Below, one piece after another: positions 10,163 to 18,791 of a stretch of DNA of 64,000 nucleotides. Origin of the DNA: Arthrobacter sp. OV608 (GTDB taxonomy: Bacteria > Actinomycetota > Actinomycetes > Actinomycetales > Micrococcaceae); NCBI GenBank assembly GCA_900110595.1, contig FOEZ01000001.1, positions 310,001-374,000 of the forward strand, given 5' to 3'. Below the pieces are notes generated by a model. That model worked only from the letters and a program-made list of their open reading frames with translations. It was not told the origin of the DNA and made no database searches. A program made the position numbers and the translations under genes. Every line of letters starts with the position of its first letter. The first letter of the stretch is position 1.

Positions 10163-11389
10163 GTGCCGACGCTGAGCCTGGACCAGGCCCGGCGGATCGC
10201 ATTGGCAGCACAGGGACTCGACAAAGGACGGCCCGCCGGCCCCGTGACATCACGGACGGTGGGCCGGACTTTTGCCCGGCTCCAGCTGGTCCAGATCGAT
10301 TCCGTCAATGTCCTTGCCCGGAGCCACTTCCTTCCTTTCTTCTCCCGGCTGGGGAATTACGACCGCACCATCCTCCAGCGGATGTCAGCCACACATCCGC
10401 GGCGCATGGTGGAGTACTGGGCACACGAAGCCAGCTACATCCGGCCGGAGCACTTCGCCGACCTGCGACTGTGGCAGAAACGTTCCTGGGTGGGGGCCCA
10501 CAGCATGGATCCGGCCCTGCTCGCCACTATCTCCGGCAGGATCCTGGAAACGCTCGCAACGGCAAGGCCCCTGACTGCCGCCCAGATCGCCGACCGCATC
10601 GGCCACGTGGAGGAGAAACAGAACGCCAACTGGGGCTGGAACTGGAGCGCGGTCAAGAGGGTACTGGAGCACCTGTTTGAGGAGGGCGTTGTTTCAGCCG
10701 CCTCCAGGACGGAGCAATTCGAGCGGAGGTACACGCTCACTGCGAAGGTGCTGCCGGATCTTCCTTGCAGGGAACCGGGGGAACGCGACCTCGAGCCGGC
10801 CCTGCACCGGCTGATCGATGCGGCCGCGCAAGCCCACGGCATCGGCACCGTGAGGTGTTTCGCTGATTATTTCCGCACGCCGGTCAAGGCCGCAGCGGCA
10901 GCCGTAAACCATCTCGTGGACTCGGGCAGGCTGGTGCCTGTGACGGTGGCCGGCTGGAACCGTGAAGTGTTCCTTCACACCGAAGCCAGGCTGCCGCGGC
11001 GTGCGACAGGCCGGGCACTGTTGAGCCCGTTCGATTCCCTGGTCTTTGAACGGCGCCGGCTCGAGGAGCTGTTCGGCTTCCACTACCGCATAGAGATCTA
11101 CACTCCAGAACCTAAAAGGCGGTATGGATACTACGTCCTGCCCTTCCTCCTGCGCGACAGGATCGTGGCACGGGTGGACCTCAAGGCTGTCCGCGCAGGC
11201 GGCAAACTGCTGGTTCGATCCGCTTATGCCGAGCCTGGTGCCCCGCCGGATACCGCCGTCGAACTCGCTGCAGAGCTTTGCTTGATGGCGGACTGGCTGG
11301 GACTGCCGGGCATGGAGATCTGCCCGCGGGGCGACCTTGCCGGCGAACTCGCCGACGCGGTGGCAGGCGGATTGGTTGCTCCGCTCTGA
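10163..11389 (+). CDS. Winged-helix DNA glycosylase of the YcaQ/AlkZ family
   Basis: The 408-residue product starts at GTG 10163, after GAGAGGACT. It belongs to the HTH_42 / AlkZ-like family, built from tandem winged-helix modules plus a beta-barrel. Known members excise bulky N-alkyl lesions or unhook interstrand crosslinks. The putative catalytic motif is Q44-I45-D46 (LVQIDSV), the QxD form seen in Escherichia coli YcaQ rather than the QxQ of antibiotic-cluster AlkZ proteins. The motif [16 protein letters not shown] around residues 74-89 is also typical. It lies between hpf and secA and is probably a housekeeping repair enzyme. The substrate is inferred from the motif only. Confidence 0.85.
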   Translation: MPTLSLDQARRIALAAQGLDKGRPAGPVTSRTVGRTFARLQLVQIDSVNVLARSHFLPFFSRLGNYDRTILQRMSATHPRRMVEYWAHEASYIRPEHFADLRLWQKRSWVGAHSMDPALLATISGRILETLATARPLTAAQIADRIGHVEEKQNANWGWNWSAVKRVLEHLFEEGVVSAASRTEQFERRYTLTAKVLPDLPCREPGERDLEPALHRLIDAAAQAHGIGTVRCFADYFRTPVKAAAAAVNHLVDSGRLVPVTVAGWNREVFLHTEARLPRRATGRALLSPFDSLVFERRRLEELFGFHYRIEIYTPEPKRRYGYYVLPFLLRDRIVARVDLKAVRAGGKLLVRSAYAEPGAPPDTAVELAAELCLMADWLGLPGMEICPRGDLAGELADAVAGGLVAPL

Positions 11390-11422
11390 GGGAAAACACC
11401 CAGCGGTCCGGTGTCTCTCCCG

Positions 11423-11428
11423 TAGACT
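11423..11428 (+). promoter_or_regulatory. Candidate -10 box for secA
   Basis: TAGACT sits 43 nt before the secA GTG, just after the end of the glycosylase gene. It fits the actinobacterial TANNNT -10 pattern, giving a leader of about 35 nt. No convincing -35 hexamer was seen. Confidence 0.35.
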
Positions 11429-11471
11429 AAAAACGCCAGAATTCGGCGGCAACGACTGGGAGCATCTTCAC

Positions 11472-14210
11472 GTGGCATCACTTATCGAAAAACTTCTCCG
11501 CACGGGTGACAAAAAAACCCTGCGGCAACTGCGGAACTATGCCGACTCCATCAATGCCCTGGAAGACTCATTCAAGACGTTCACAGATGCCGAACTCCGC
11601 GAGGAAACGGACCGCCTGCGCGAACGCCACCAGGACGGCGAGAAGCTTGACGACCTGCTTCCGGAGGCCTTCGCCGCGGTCCGGGAAGCGTCCTCACGAA
11701 CCTTGGGCATGCGCCACTTCGATGTCCAGCTGATGGGCGGCGCCGCGCTGCACCTGGGCAACATCGCGGAAATGAAAACCGGTGAAGGCAAGACCCTGGT
11801 GGCAACTGCTCCCGCCTACCTCAATGCGCTCACCGGCAAGGGTGTCCACGTGGTCACTGTGAACGACTACCTGGCCGAATACCAGTCCGACCTTATGGGC
11901 CGCGTGTACCGTTTCCTCGGCCTCACCAGCGGCTGCATCCTGTCGAACCAGGATCCCTCGGTCCGGCGCCAGCAGTACGCCGCCGACATCACGTACGGCA
12001 CCAACAACGAATTCGGCTTCGACTACCTCCGCGACAACATGGCGTGGGACAAAGCCGAACTGGTCCAGCGCGGGCACCATTTCGCCATCGTTGACGAAGT
12101 GGACTCCATCCTCATTGACGAGGCCAGGACACCGCTGATCATCTCCGGTCCGGCGCAGGGCGACACCAACCGCTGGTACAGCGAATTCGCCAAGGTGGTC
12201 CTGCGGCTGCAGCCGGAGAAGGACTACGAGGTCGACGAAAAGAAGCGCACGGTCGGCGTCCTGGAAAGCGGCATCGAGAAAGTCGAGGACTACCTCGGGG
12301 TCGAGAACCTCTACGAGTCCGCCAACACGCCCCTGATCGGGTTCCTCAACAACGCCATCAAGGCAAAGGAACTGTTCAAGCGGGACAAGGATTACGTCAT
12401 CCTCGACGGCGAGGTCCTGATCGTGGACGAGCACACCGGCCGTATCCTTGCCGGCCGCCGCTACAACGAGGGCATGCACCAGGCCATCGAGGCCAAAGAA
12501 GGTGTCGAGATCAAGGCCGAAAACCAGACCCTGGCGACGGTGACGCTGCAGAACTACTTCCGTATGTACCACAAGCTCTCGGGCATGACCGGTACTGCCG
12601 AGACCGAGGCCGCGGAATTCATGGGCACCTACAAGCTTGGCGTGGTGCCCATCCCCACCAACCGGGACATGCAGCGGATCGACCAGCCGGACCTGGTATT
12701 CAAGAACGAGACCGTCAAGTTCGACGCCGTCGTTAAGGACATCGCGGAGAGGCACGAAAAGGGCCAGCCTGTGCTCGTGGGAACCACCAGCGTCGAGAAG
12801 AGCGAATATCTGTCCCGGCTCCTCGGCAAGGAAGGCATCCGCCACGAGGTCCTGAACGCGAAGAACCACGCACGCGAAGCTGCCATCGTGGCCCAGGCCG
12901 GACGCAAAGGCGCCGTCACCGTGGCAACGAACATGGCCGGCCGCGGTACCGACATCATGCTCGGCGGCAACGCCGAATTCACTGCAGTGGCCGAGTTGGC
13001 GAAGCGCGGGCTTGATCCGGAAGAGAACTCTGAGGACTACGAGTCCGCCTGGCCAGAGGCATTGGAAGCTGCAAAGCAGTCCGTCAAGGACGAACACGAG
13101 GAAGTGCTGAACCTCGGCGGCCTGTACGTTCTGGGTACCGAGCGCCACGAATCACGCCGCATCGACAACCAGCTCCGCGGCCGTTCCGGCCGCCAGGGTG
13201 ACCCCGGCGAGTCCAGGTTCTACCTCTCGCTGACGGACGACCTGATGCGCCTGTTCAACTCCGGCGCTGCGGAACGGCTGATGAACAGCTCGGTGCCGGA
13301 CGACGTCGCCCTGGAATCCAAGCTTGTCTCGCGGGCCATCGCCTCCGCGCAGGGCCAGGTGGAGGGCCGCAATGCTGAGCAGCGCAAAAACGTCCTGAAG
13401 TACGACGACGTCCTCAACCGCCAGCGCGAGGCCATCTACGGCGACCGCCGCCGCATCCTTGAAGGCGATGATCTGCACGAAAAGGTGCAGTACTTCGTGG
13501 AGGACACCATCACGGCGCTCATTGACGCTGCGACTGCCGAAGGCAACGGCGACGACTGGGATTTCCACCAGCTCTGGACCAACCTCAAGACGCTCTACCC
13601 GGTCAGTGTCACCCCGGAGGAGATCATCGAGGAAGCCGGCGGAAAGTCCAGGCTCACTGTTGAGATGCTGAAGGAAGAGCTGCTGTCCGACGCTCGCCTG
13701 GTCTACCAGGCCCGGGAAGAGGCGATTGGCTCCGAAAGCATGCGCGAGCTGGAGCGCCGGGTTGTGCTGTCAGTTATCGGCCGTAAGTGGCAGGAACACC
13801 TTTATGAGATGGACTACCTCAAGGAGGGAATCGGACTGCGGGCCATGGCCCAGCGCGATCCGCTCGTTGAGTACCAGCGTGAGGGCTTCGCCATGTTCCA
13901 GAGCATGATGGAGGCCATCCGCGAGGAAAGCGTGGGTTTCCTGTTCAACCTGGAAGTGGAAGTCACCCCCGCCCAGGATGTGGTGGTTGCCGACGCCGAG
14001 GGCGGGCACACCGAGCACGTCGAGCCGCAGGTGCGCGCCGCCGGCCTGGAAGCGCCGGCGCAGCCGGCCCAGCTGCAGTACACCGCACCCAGCGAAAGCG
14101 GCGGAACGCAGACCCGCGTGGAGACGCGGCAGTCCGGCCGTTCTGGAAACCCGGCCAAGGCAGCTGCGCAGGATGCAGCCAAGCGTCCCGCAAAGAAGAA
14201 GAAGCGTTAG
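11472..14210 (+). CDS. secA: Preprotein translocase ATPase SecA
   Basis: This 912-residue protein-export motor drives preproteins through SecYEG. The chosen start is GTG 11472 ([21 protein letters not shown]), matching other actinobacterial SecA proteins. The frame is open for 45 more codons upstream but would run into the previous gene. Walker A is at residues 102-108 (KTGEGKT) and the DEVD box at 208-211. [14 protein letters not shown] and [19 protein letters not shown] mark NBD2, and the wing and scaffold domains follow. The C-terminus is Lys-rich (KRPAKKKKR) and lacks the CxCxS...CH zinc-binding tail used for SecB in proteobacteria. A TAGACT box at 11423-11428 is a likely promoter. Confidence 0.98.
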   Translation: MASLIEKLLRTGDKKTLRQLRNYADSINALEDSFKTFTDAELREETDRLRERHQDGEKLDDLLPEAFAAVREASSRTLGMRHFDVQLMGGAALHLGNIAEMKTGEGKTLVATAPAYLNALTGKGVHVVTVNDYLAEYQSDLMGRVYRFLGLTSGCILSNQDPSVRRQQYAADITYGTNNEFGFDYLRDNMAWDKAELVQRGHHFAIVDEVDSILIDEARTPLIISGPAQGDTNRWYSEFAKVVLRLQPEKDYEVDEKKRTVGVLESGIEKVEDYLGVENLYESANTPLIGFLNNAIKAKELFKRDKDYVILDGEVLIVDEHTGRILAGRRYNEGMHQAIEAKEGVEIKAENQTLATVTLQNYFRMYHKLSGMTGTAETEAAEFMGTYKLGVVPIPTNRDMQRIDQPDLVFKNETVKFDAVVKDIAERHEKGQPVLVGTTSVEKSEYLSRLLGKEGIRHEVLNAKNHAREAAIVAQAGRKGAVTVATNMAGRGTDIMLGGNAEFTAVAELAKRGLDPEENSEDYESAWPEALEAAKQSVKDEHEEVLNLGGLYVLGTERHESRRIDNQLRGRSGRQGDPGESRFYLSLTDDLMRLFNSGAAERLMNSSVPDDVALESKLVSRAIASAQGQVEGRNAEQRKNVLKYDDVLNRQREAIYGDRRRILEGDDLHEKVQYFVEDTITALIDAATAEGNGDDWDFHQLWTNLKTLYPVSVTPEEIIEEAGGKSRLTVEMLKEELLSDARLVYQAREEAIGSESMRELERRVVLSVIGRKWQEHLYEMDYLKEGIGLRAMAQRDPLVEYQREGFAMFQSMMEAIREESVGFLFNLEVEVTPAQDVVVADAEGGHTEHVEPQVRAAGLEAPAQPAQLQYTAPSESGGTQTRVETRQSGRSGNPAKAAAQDAAKRPAKKKKR

Positions 14211-14247
14211 CCGCGGGCTGAGTGAGCCGGCGGGCAATGAGGAATAC

Positions 14248-14284
14248 GGAGCAGGGCCGGGAATGCGATACCCGGCCCTGCTCC
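14248..14284. terminator. Strong hairpin between convergent secA and Rv3235-like gene
   Basis: A perfect 14-bp stem (GGAGCAGGGCCGGG at 14248-14261 pairing with 14271-14284) encloses a 9-nt loop. It lies 38 bp past the secA stop and 42 bp past the stop of the gene on the other strand, so it probably ends transcription from both sides. No long U tract follows, as is common in actinobacteria. Confidence 0.8.
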
Positions 14285-14325
14285 AGTTCCAGCCCAGTTC
14301 GGTTTCGCTCAGAGGCATGGTGCCC

Positions 14326-14799
14326 TCAGCCAATGACAAGCTCAGTGACCCGCCATATCTGCTTGCTCCGTTCCAGGCGGACAGCGACAGCCCGGGCACG
14401 GACGTCGTCCACCACCACGGCGCTCGCTTCATAAATCCCCTCAGCCACTTCGCAAACGCGTACCGAACGGACCACGGAATTTCTGTGCAGCCGCGCCAAC
14501 GCAGGATTGTTCGTCCGGGCGACTTCGCGTCTTATCAGGCAGGCACGGTGTTGCAGCGCTGACATGCACCGCGGATCGAGGCGACGGGCCAGCTGGTGTA
14601 TGGGGCGGATTCCCGCCAGCACTTCCATGGCTGCCTGCACCGTGCCGCGGGTGACTGCGCGGACCTCGGACAGGTCATCAACGGCCCGCAATCCGGAAGG
14701 AGCTCCGGCTTGGTTTGGCGTTAAGTCCCGAGTGCGGCCCGGGATATTCTCAGCCCTTCCAGATTGCTGGCCGGCTCTGATCGGAGTCACTGCAGTCAT
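14326..14799 (-). CDS. Rv3235 family protein
   Basis: This 157-residue protein begins at ATG 14799 (MTAVTPIRAGQ), 5 nt behind an AAGGGG ribosome site. A longer frame to 14895 would overlap the upstream LysM gene and lacks support. The C-terminal half contains the conserved core of the actinobacterial Rv3235 family: VRSVRVCEVAEGIYEASAV, then VDDVRARAVAVRLER and WRVTELVIG. No catalytic motif or membrane segment is visible. The position next to secA is conserved in actinobacteria, where Rv3235 is near secA1, but the function is unknown. It follows the LysM gene by 49 bp and is probably co-transcribed with it. Confidence 0.8.
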   Translation of the reverse strand: MTAVTPIRAGQQSGRAENIPGRTRDLTPNQAGAPSGLRAVDDLSEVRAVTRGTVQAAMEVLAGIRPIHQLARRLDPRCMSALQHRACLIRREVARTNNPALARLHRNSVVRSVRVCEVAEGIYEASAVVVDDVRARAVAVRLERSKQIWRVTELVIG

Positions 14800-14848
14800 T
14801 GCTTTCCCCTTAATTGGCGGCCGGGATCCTTCAGAGCCCAGCCCGTAG

Positions 14849-15667
14849 TTATGCCGCGGTTGGCGGCTGAAGGATTTGTCCCGGAAGCAGCACATCCGGA
14901 TTCAGGCCGATAACTGAACGGTTGGCCTCGTACCATCGGGGCCATGCCATGGCGATCTCCACGTCGGTTGCCTCCGGCCCCATCGCGAATGCGGCGATGT
15001 CCCACAGGGTGTCGCCAGCCAGCACTGTCACGGTCTCCGTACCGGCATCACTGGAGTTGCGCGCAGCCGGCGCCGCCAGCAACCCTGGGCTGACCACAGG
15101 GGCTGCAGGCTGCCAGCCCGGCTCGAAATCGGACGGAGGAAATGCCTTGTCCGTCACAGCTTCTTCAAGCGGCGCAAGCTCCAGAGCCCCGTCGGCTCCG
15201 CTTCCGGCAAAGGTTGACGGGTCAGTGACGTTTCCGGGACCCGCCGGAGCGGACGAAACGCGGTCCTGTGTGGGAGCCCATTCCGGTCCCGGAACCGTCG
15301 CAGCTGCGTTCGCCGATGGGCCAGCCACCAGCTGGACGGACAGCGCAGCAAGTACAAGCCGTTGCATAAACGCAGGCGACAGCCGGCGCGTGACCGCAGC
15401 AGCGCGGATTTTTCCGCCCCGGTCAAGGACCGCAGTGGCTCCGGCCAGGAGCAGGGACAGAATCCACCAACCCACAAGAATGGCTCCGCCGGCAGCTGCC
15501 GCCGCGCCCAGCAGGTCCTCCGCGTGGAGTTCCTGGCGCTGTGCCGAGGAATCCTGCCAGTGCTCCAGCAGGCCGGCCCCCACCAAGCACAGCAGGCCAC
15601 CCAGCAGGAGTATTGCTGCCGCGCAAAGGCTATCCGTCCAGGTAGTAGCTTCTGCTTGCTTTGGCAT
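14849..15667 (-). CDS. LysM-domain membrane protein
   Basis: The 272-residue product starts at ATG 15667 (MPKQAEATTWTD), 7 nt behind AAGGAC. Three hydrophobic segments lie in the first 130 residues (AAILLLGGLLCLVGAGLL, a second around residues 50-78, and FMQRLVLAALSVQLVAG). A Pro/Ala/Ser-rich linker follows and ends in a single LysM module (about 215-270, TVTVLAGDTLWDIAAFAMG to LLPGQILQPP). LysM binds GlcNAc in peptidoglycan, so this is likely a membrane-anchored, wall-binding protein. The start codon region overlaps a cluster of TTTG repeats at 15676-15707, which may be an operator. Confidence 0.85.
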   Translation of the reverse strand: MPKQAEATTWTDSLCAAAILLLGGLLCLVGAGLLEHWQDSSAQRQELHAEDLLGAAAAAGGAILVGWWILSLLLAGATAVLDRGGKIRAAAVTRRLSPAFMQRLVLAALSVQLVAGPSANAAATVPGPEWAPTQDRVSSAPAGPGNVTDPSTFAGSGADGALELAPLEEAVTDKAFPPSDFEPGWQPAAPVVSPGLLAAPAARNSSDAGTETVTVLAGDTLWDIAAFAMGPEATDVEIAMAWPRWYEANRSVIGLNPDVLLPGQILQPPTAA

Positions 15668-15675
15668 GTCTGTCC

Positions 15676-15707
15676 TTGTTTGATGCAGTTTGGTGTTGTT
15701 TGATGCA
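15676..15707. promoter_or_regulatory. Helically phased direct repeats (TTGTTTGATGCA twice) in the LysM upstream region
   Basis: TTGTTTGATGCA occurs at 15676-15687 and 15696-15707, exactly 20 bp apart. A TTTGG lies midway, so TTTG[A/G] starts at 15679, 15689 and 15699, one per helical turn. Such head-to-tail phased repeats suit a BldC/excisionase-type helix-turn-helix protein. One is encoded about 700 bp away at 16414-16629. Binding is an inference. Confidence 0.5.
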
Positions 15708-15773
15708 ACAAGCCTTAGTTTGCCCCGGGTATTCTTCCTTTGTCCAGACGTTGGAGAGAAAAAAGTTCCTGCG

Positions 15774-15802
15774 TTGACCGGGCGGTGGAGCGGCCCTACG
15801 CT
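15774..15802 (+). promoter_or_regulatory. Sigma-A-type promoter, probably leaderless
   Basis: TTGACC at 15774-15779, a 17-bp spacer and TACGCT at 15797-15802 form a good vegetative promoter. The -10 box ends 6 nt before the ATG at 15809 and no ribosome site is seen, so transcription probably starts at or next to the start codon. Confidence 0.65.
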
Positions 15803-15808
15803 TGCCGA

Positions 15809-16375
15809 ATGCGCTGGGATGCACTCTTCAATGACCTGGAAAGCCAATTCACCGAGGCGGACAGGCTGGCGCTCGACGCGGAAATTAATGAGCGGGCCAG
15901 GGCAGAGATGGTCAGCCTGGAACTCGCGGACCGTCTGCGCGGGGTGTTGGGTTGCCGGCTTACGGTTTGCCTGGCGTCAGGGGAGTCTTTTTCAGGCATG
16001 CTCGTGCACGCTGGTGGCGATGCCCTGGTTCTTAATGAAGGACAGCACCAAACTCTTATTCCGTACGCAGCGGCTGCACGGTACATGGGGCTGGGCAGGT
16101 TCTCGACCACGGAGACGTCATCGGTGCGGCGAAAATTGGGGCTTTCCCATGCCCTGCGCAGCATGGCCAGGGACCGTGCGGTACTCTCGGTCCTTGTCGG
16201 GAGTACTTCAGGGTCTGCGCGGCTGGCTGGGGTTATCGACCGTGTCGGCAAGGACTATCTCGACCTTGCCGTTGTTAACCCCGGTGAGGTGCGGCGCAGC
16301 CATCAGGTCAGCCACGTTGCCACCATTCCCTTTGCTGCCCTGGCGGCCATTACGTCGCCCCGTACAGGCGAGTGA
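15809..16375 (+). CDS. Conserved actinobacterial protein with possible Sm-like barrel core
   Basis: This 188-residue protein begins at ATG 15809 (MRWDALFNDLESQFTEADR). It has no signal peptide or membrane span. A helical N-terminus (1-40, acidic with many Ala, Glu and Arg) precedes a beta-rich segment at about 44-95. That segment reads LRGVLGCRLTVCLASG, SFSGMLVHAGGDALVL, then TLIPYAAAARYMGLG. This strand pattern, with G-x-L-V-x-L after a short helix and a closing I-P-Y-x-A motif, resembles Sm/LSm-type small barrels. No database name comes to mind beyond conserved hypothetical. The C-terminal half has a second barrel-like strand set (LSVLVGSTSGSARLAGVIDR, then GKDYLDLAVV). Function is unknown; RNA or DNA binding is a speculative possibility. 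Confidence 0.7.
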   Translation: MRWDALFNDLESQFTEADRLALDAEINERARAEMVSLELADRLRGVLGCRLTVCLASGESFSGMLVHAGGDALVLNEGQHQTLIPYAAAARYMGLGRFSTTETSSVRRKLGLSHALRSMARDRAVLSVLVGSTSGSARLAGVIDRVGKDYLDLAVVNPGEVRRSHQVSHVATIPFAALAAITSPRTGE

Positions 16376-16413
16376 GCGCCAGGTGTCCCGGACGGCACCG
16401 GCCGCCGGCCACG

Positions 16414-16629
16414 TCAAACCGACTTGGACTTGGACTCCCGGATCATGCGGCTCGCCTCGGCATAGCGTTCCTCGATGTACTGCTCAAGCATTTTTTCCTC
16501 GACGCGCCACTGGCCGCGGCCGCCCACCTGGATGGCTTTGAGCTCGCCGCTGCGCACCAGGGCGTACGCAGCCGGGGAATTGATCTGGAGCTGTTCCGCG
16601 ACATCTGCGAGCGTAAGAAACCTGGGCAT
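16414..16629 (-). CDS. Small excisionase/BldC-type helix-turn-helix protein
   Basis: This is a 71-residue DNA-binding protein. MPRFLTLADVAEQLQINSPA forms the first helices, AAYALVRSGELKAIQVGG carries the recognition helix and wing start, and RGQWRVEEKMLEQYIEERYAE completes a winged fold of the MerR/excisionase superfamily (HTH_17). The C-terminal tail is basic (SRMIRESKSKSV). The same gene type sits near LysM/tad genes in related actinobacteria, so it looks like a chromosomal regulator. No integrase or phage gene is near to support a role as a phage excisionase. Its upstream region is shared with the divergent cpaB-like gene and holds phased TTTGA repeats, suggesting autoregulation. Confidence 0.8.
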   Translation of the reverse strand: MPRFLTLADVAEQLQINSPAAYALVRSGELKAIQVGGRGQWRVEEKMLEQYIEERYAEASRMIRESKSKSV

Positions 16630-16668
16630 GGACCCTATTTTGCCACCGCAAGGTGCATTTTGCTGGTG

Positions 16669-16704
16669 TTATCCACAATTTGATCTTGTTTGAATATATG
16701 ACTT
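16669..16704 (+). promoter_or_regulatory. Candidate promoter/operator of the cpaB-cpaE operon
   Basis: TTATCCACAA (16669-16678) and ATATGACTT (16696-16704) both recur upstream of cpaF (54967-54994). Between them TTTGA starts at 16679 and 16689, again phased by 10 bp. The element lies about 85-120 bp before the cpaB-like start and just upstream of the divergent helix-turn-helix gene. Confidence 0.45.
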
Positions 16705-16786
16705 TCGTTCCCGGGCCCCTGCGGTAACAATGGGGAGTCCGGGCACACCGCGCAGTCCCGGTGCACATTGGGGGGAGAAAAAGGTA

Positions 16787-17431
16787 ATGGTTCCTGAGTC
16801 ATCTGCTGCGGCTGCCAGGCTGAAACGACCTTCCTGGAAGGACCCCCGCCTGCTGGCAGGTGTCCTCCTGGTGCTGGCGTCCGTGGCAGGCGTCGTTTTC
16901 CTCGTGGACAGCGCGGACCGGACCACGGAGGTCTACGCTGCCAGGGATGGCATTGCCGTGGGTGAAAAGCTGACGTCGGAGAATGTCGTCCGGGCCAAGG
17001 TGAGGCTTGGTGAGACCGAATCCCAGTACATCACCGCCGAGTCGGGGTTGCCGGAAGGCGTCGTTGCCGTCCAACGGATCGGAAAGGACCAACTTGTGCC
17101 CAGGGCCAGCCTGGGCGCAGTGGATGAGCTTGACCGCAAGCCGGTTGCCCTCACCATTGAAGAAACGTTGCCCGCCCAGGCGGTCCCGGGCGCCAGGGTG
17201 GATGTCTGGGTGGCCCAGCCTGATGCGCGGAATGGGTTCAGTGAGCCGAAGCTTTTGTTGCCTGGCGCTGAGATTGCTGAGGTCACGGAGGGCACTACAA
17301 CCCTGGGATCCTCCCGGACCACGGTGTTGATGGTTCTCGTCGAAGACACCCAGATGCCCGCCCTGCTCGGGGCGCAGGCCAACGAAGCGAAAATTTCCGT
17401 TGTCTGGAATCCAGGGGGCGGCACTCGATGA
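16787..17431 (+). CDS. SAF-domain protein, CpaB-like (Flp/Tad pilus assembly)
   Basis: The 214-residue product starts at ATG 16787 behind a GGAGAAAAAGG site. An upstream ATG at 16730 would add 19 residues without support. It has a cytoplasmic Lys/Arg-containing N-terminus, one membrane span (about 22-42, LLAGVLLVLASVAGVVFLV), and an extracytoplasmic SAF/CpaB domain (AARDGIAVGEKLTSENV, RIGKDQLVPRASLG). CpaB proteins participate in the outer part of Tad pilus machines; in Gram-positives they are thought to act at the wall. It is coupled to cpaE by an ATGA overlap, and it is 38 kb from the remaining tad genes. Confidence 0.85.
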   Translation: MVPESSAAAARLKRPSWKDPRLLAGVLLVLASVAGVVFLVDSADRTTEVYAARDGIAVGEKLTSENVVRAKVRLGETESQYITAESGLPEGVVAVQRIGKDQLVPRASLGAVDELDRKPVALTIEETLPAQAVPGARVDVWVAQPDARNGFSEPKLLLPGAEIAEVTEGTTTLGSSRTTVLMVLVEDTQMPALLGAQANEAKISVVWNPGGGTR

Positions 17432-18735
17432 GCATTCCTGTCGTCACTGTTGGCCAGAGCCGCGAGGACCTGGTCGGCGGACTGGAACGCCTGCATGGAC
17501 CCGTGACGGTAGTGCGCAGGTGTACTGAACTCACCGAACTGCTGGCAGCCTGCCAGAGCGGACTGGCGCGCGCTGCGGTAGTAGCGGACGGCTCGGAGGA
17601 TCTCACCGCCTCTCTCGTGGACCGGCTGGGCGCTGTGGGCGTAGCCGTCATTGCCCTGACCGACTCGGCCGAGGAAGCCGCCAGGCTGCGGGGGATAGGA
17701 GTGGCCTCAGCCCTGACCGGGGTGGAATCGGCGGTGCTGTCGGAAAGGATCGCCGAGGCGGTGGCGCTGCTGACCGGGGGCGGGCGGGTTGGAGCCTACC
17801 GCAGCGCCGCTGCCGATCCTGGTGCTGCCCTCGCCCCCGTTGAGCTGGACACGCAAAGGAGTCCCGATGAGCCGGGGCCCGGCGAGATCATCGCGGTCTG
17901 GGGCCCGGCAGGATCGCCCGGCCGGACAACCCTTGCCGCAAACATTGCCGGTGAACTGGCCGCTGAGGGAAAATCGGTCCTCCTCGTGGACGCTGACAGT
18001 TATGGGGCGAGCGTTGCCGCGGTGCTGGGCCTGATGGATGAATCGGCCGGCCTGGCCCAGGCCTGCCGGCTGGCCGACCAAGGCTTGCTGGACAGCCAGG
18101 CCTTGAAGAAGGTGGCCACTCCCGTTGCCACGAAACTGGGCTCTTTTCGCGTACTGACCGGCATTACCCGCGCGGACCGATGGACAGAGCTGCGGGCACC
18201 GGCCCTTGCCTTGGTGCTGGAGCGTGCCAGGCAGATCGCAGAGGTTGTTGTGGTGGACACTGGCTTCTGCCTGGAAGCCGATGAGGAATTGAGTTTCGAC
18301 ACCATGGCTCCCCGGCGGAACGCAGCCACCCTGCGTTCGCTTGAGCTCGCAGACACCGTCTATGCGGTCGGTGCAGCGGATCCTGTGGGTGTGCCACGGC
18401 TTGTGCGCGGCCTTGCCGAGCTTGAGGAGGCGGTGCCGCAGTCCGCGCCCATCGTCGTGATGAATAAAGTCCGATCCTCCTCGGTGGGCCGGGGCCCTGA
18501 GCGCCAACTGCGGGACGCCTGGGCACGCTACGGCCCGGCGTCGGAACTCAAGGCCTTCCTGCCCCACGACGCCGCGGCGGCCGATTCCGCGCTGCTTGGT
18601 GGTTCGCTGTTGCTGGAGGTGGCGCCGGATTCTCCGCTTCGTCGCGCCATCGCCGAACTCGTTTGTGCATCTGTCCAGCAAAAAACGAAAACCTCTGTAT
18701 TTTCTTCCACAGCACGGCGGAAACTAAAGGACTAG
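17428..18735 (+). CDS. CpaE-like ParA/MinD family ATPase
   Basis: This is a 435-residue Tad/Flp pilus-associated protein. The first 140 residues look like a degenerate receiver domain (VTVGQSREDLVGGLERL, then VAVIALTDSAEEAARLRG). The ParA/MinD-like ATPase follows (from about 150), with P-loop GPAGSPGRTT at 159-168 and the strand VLLVDADSYGAS. The invariant P-loop Lys is replaced by R166, and the deviant-Walker signature Lys is also absent. This suggests weak or no ATP hydrolysis, although the same substitution may be common in actinobacterial homologues. CpaE proteins localise pilus machines. Its start overlaps the cpaB-like stop (ATGA), and 56 bp separate its stop from the glutamate dehydrogenase start. 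Confidence 0.82.
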   Translation: MSIPVVTVGQSREDLVGGLERLHGPVTVVRRCTELTELLAACQSGLARAAVVADGSEDLTASLVDRLGAVGVAVIALTDSAEEAARLRGIGVASALTGVESAVLSERIAEAVALLTGGGRVGAYRSAAADPGAALAPVELDTQRSPDEPGPGEIIAVWGPAGSPGRTTLAANIAGELAAEGKSVLLVDADSYGASVAAVLGLMDESAGLAQACRLADQGLLDSQALKKVATPVATKLGSFRVLTGITRADRWTELRAPALALVLERARQIAEVVVVDTGFCLEADEELSFDTMAPRRNAATLRSLELADTVYAVGAADPVGVPRLVRGLAELEEAVPQSAPIVVMNKVRSSSVGRGPERQLRDAWARYGPASELKAFLPHDAAAADSALLGGSLLLEVAPDSPLRRAIAELVCASVQQKTKTSVFSSTARRKLKD

Positions 18736-18791
18736 GCTCGCCGTAAGAGCTGCGACGATGCAGCGAAGACTTGTGATGGAGGCGTTTGTCG

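Noticed and set aside
11694..13148. A 484-codon open frame antisense to secA, and similar long antisense frames such as 31175-32659 opposite glf
   Set aside because: High GC makes long shadow frames common; the opposite strand carries clear, well-conserved enzymes, and the antisense translations show no domain.
11472..14210. SecA as a truncated copy because it lacks the C-terminal zinc tail
   Set aside because: Many actinobacterial SecA proteins lack that tail; all motor motifs are intact and length is normal.
16414..16629. Small helix-turn-helix gene as a prophage excisionase
   Set aside because: No integrase, attachment-site repeats or phage genes were seen in this interval; the context is chromosomal.
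16669..16677. TTATCCACA as a DnaA box and possible replication origin (also 54967-54975)
   Set aside because: Only single copies are present, with no cluster, no dnaA, dnaN or parAB genes and no AT-rich unwinding region. A promoter-related reading fits better.
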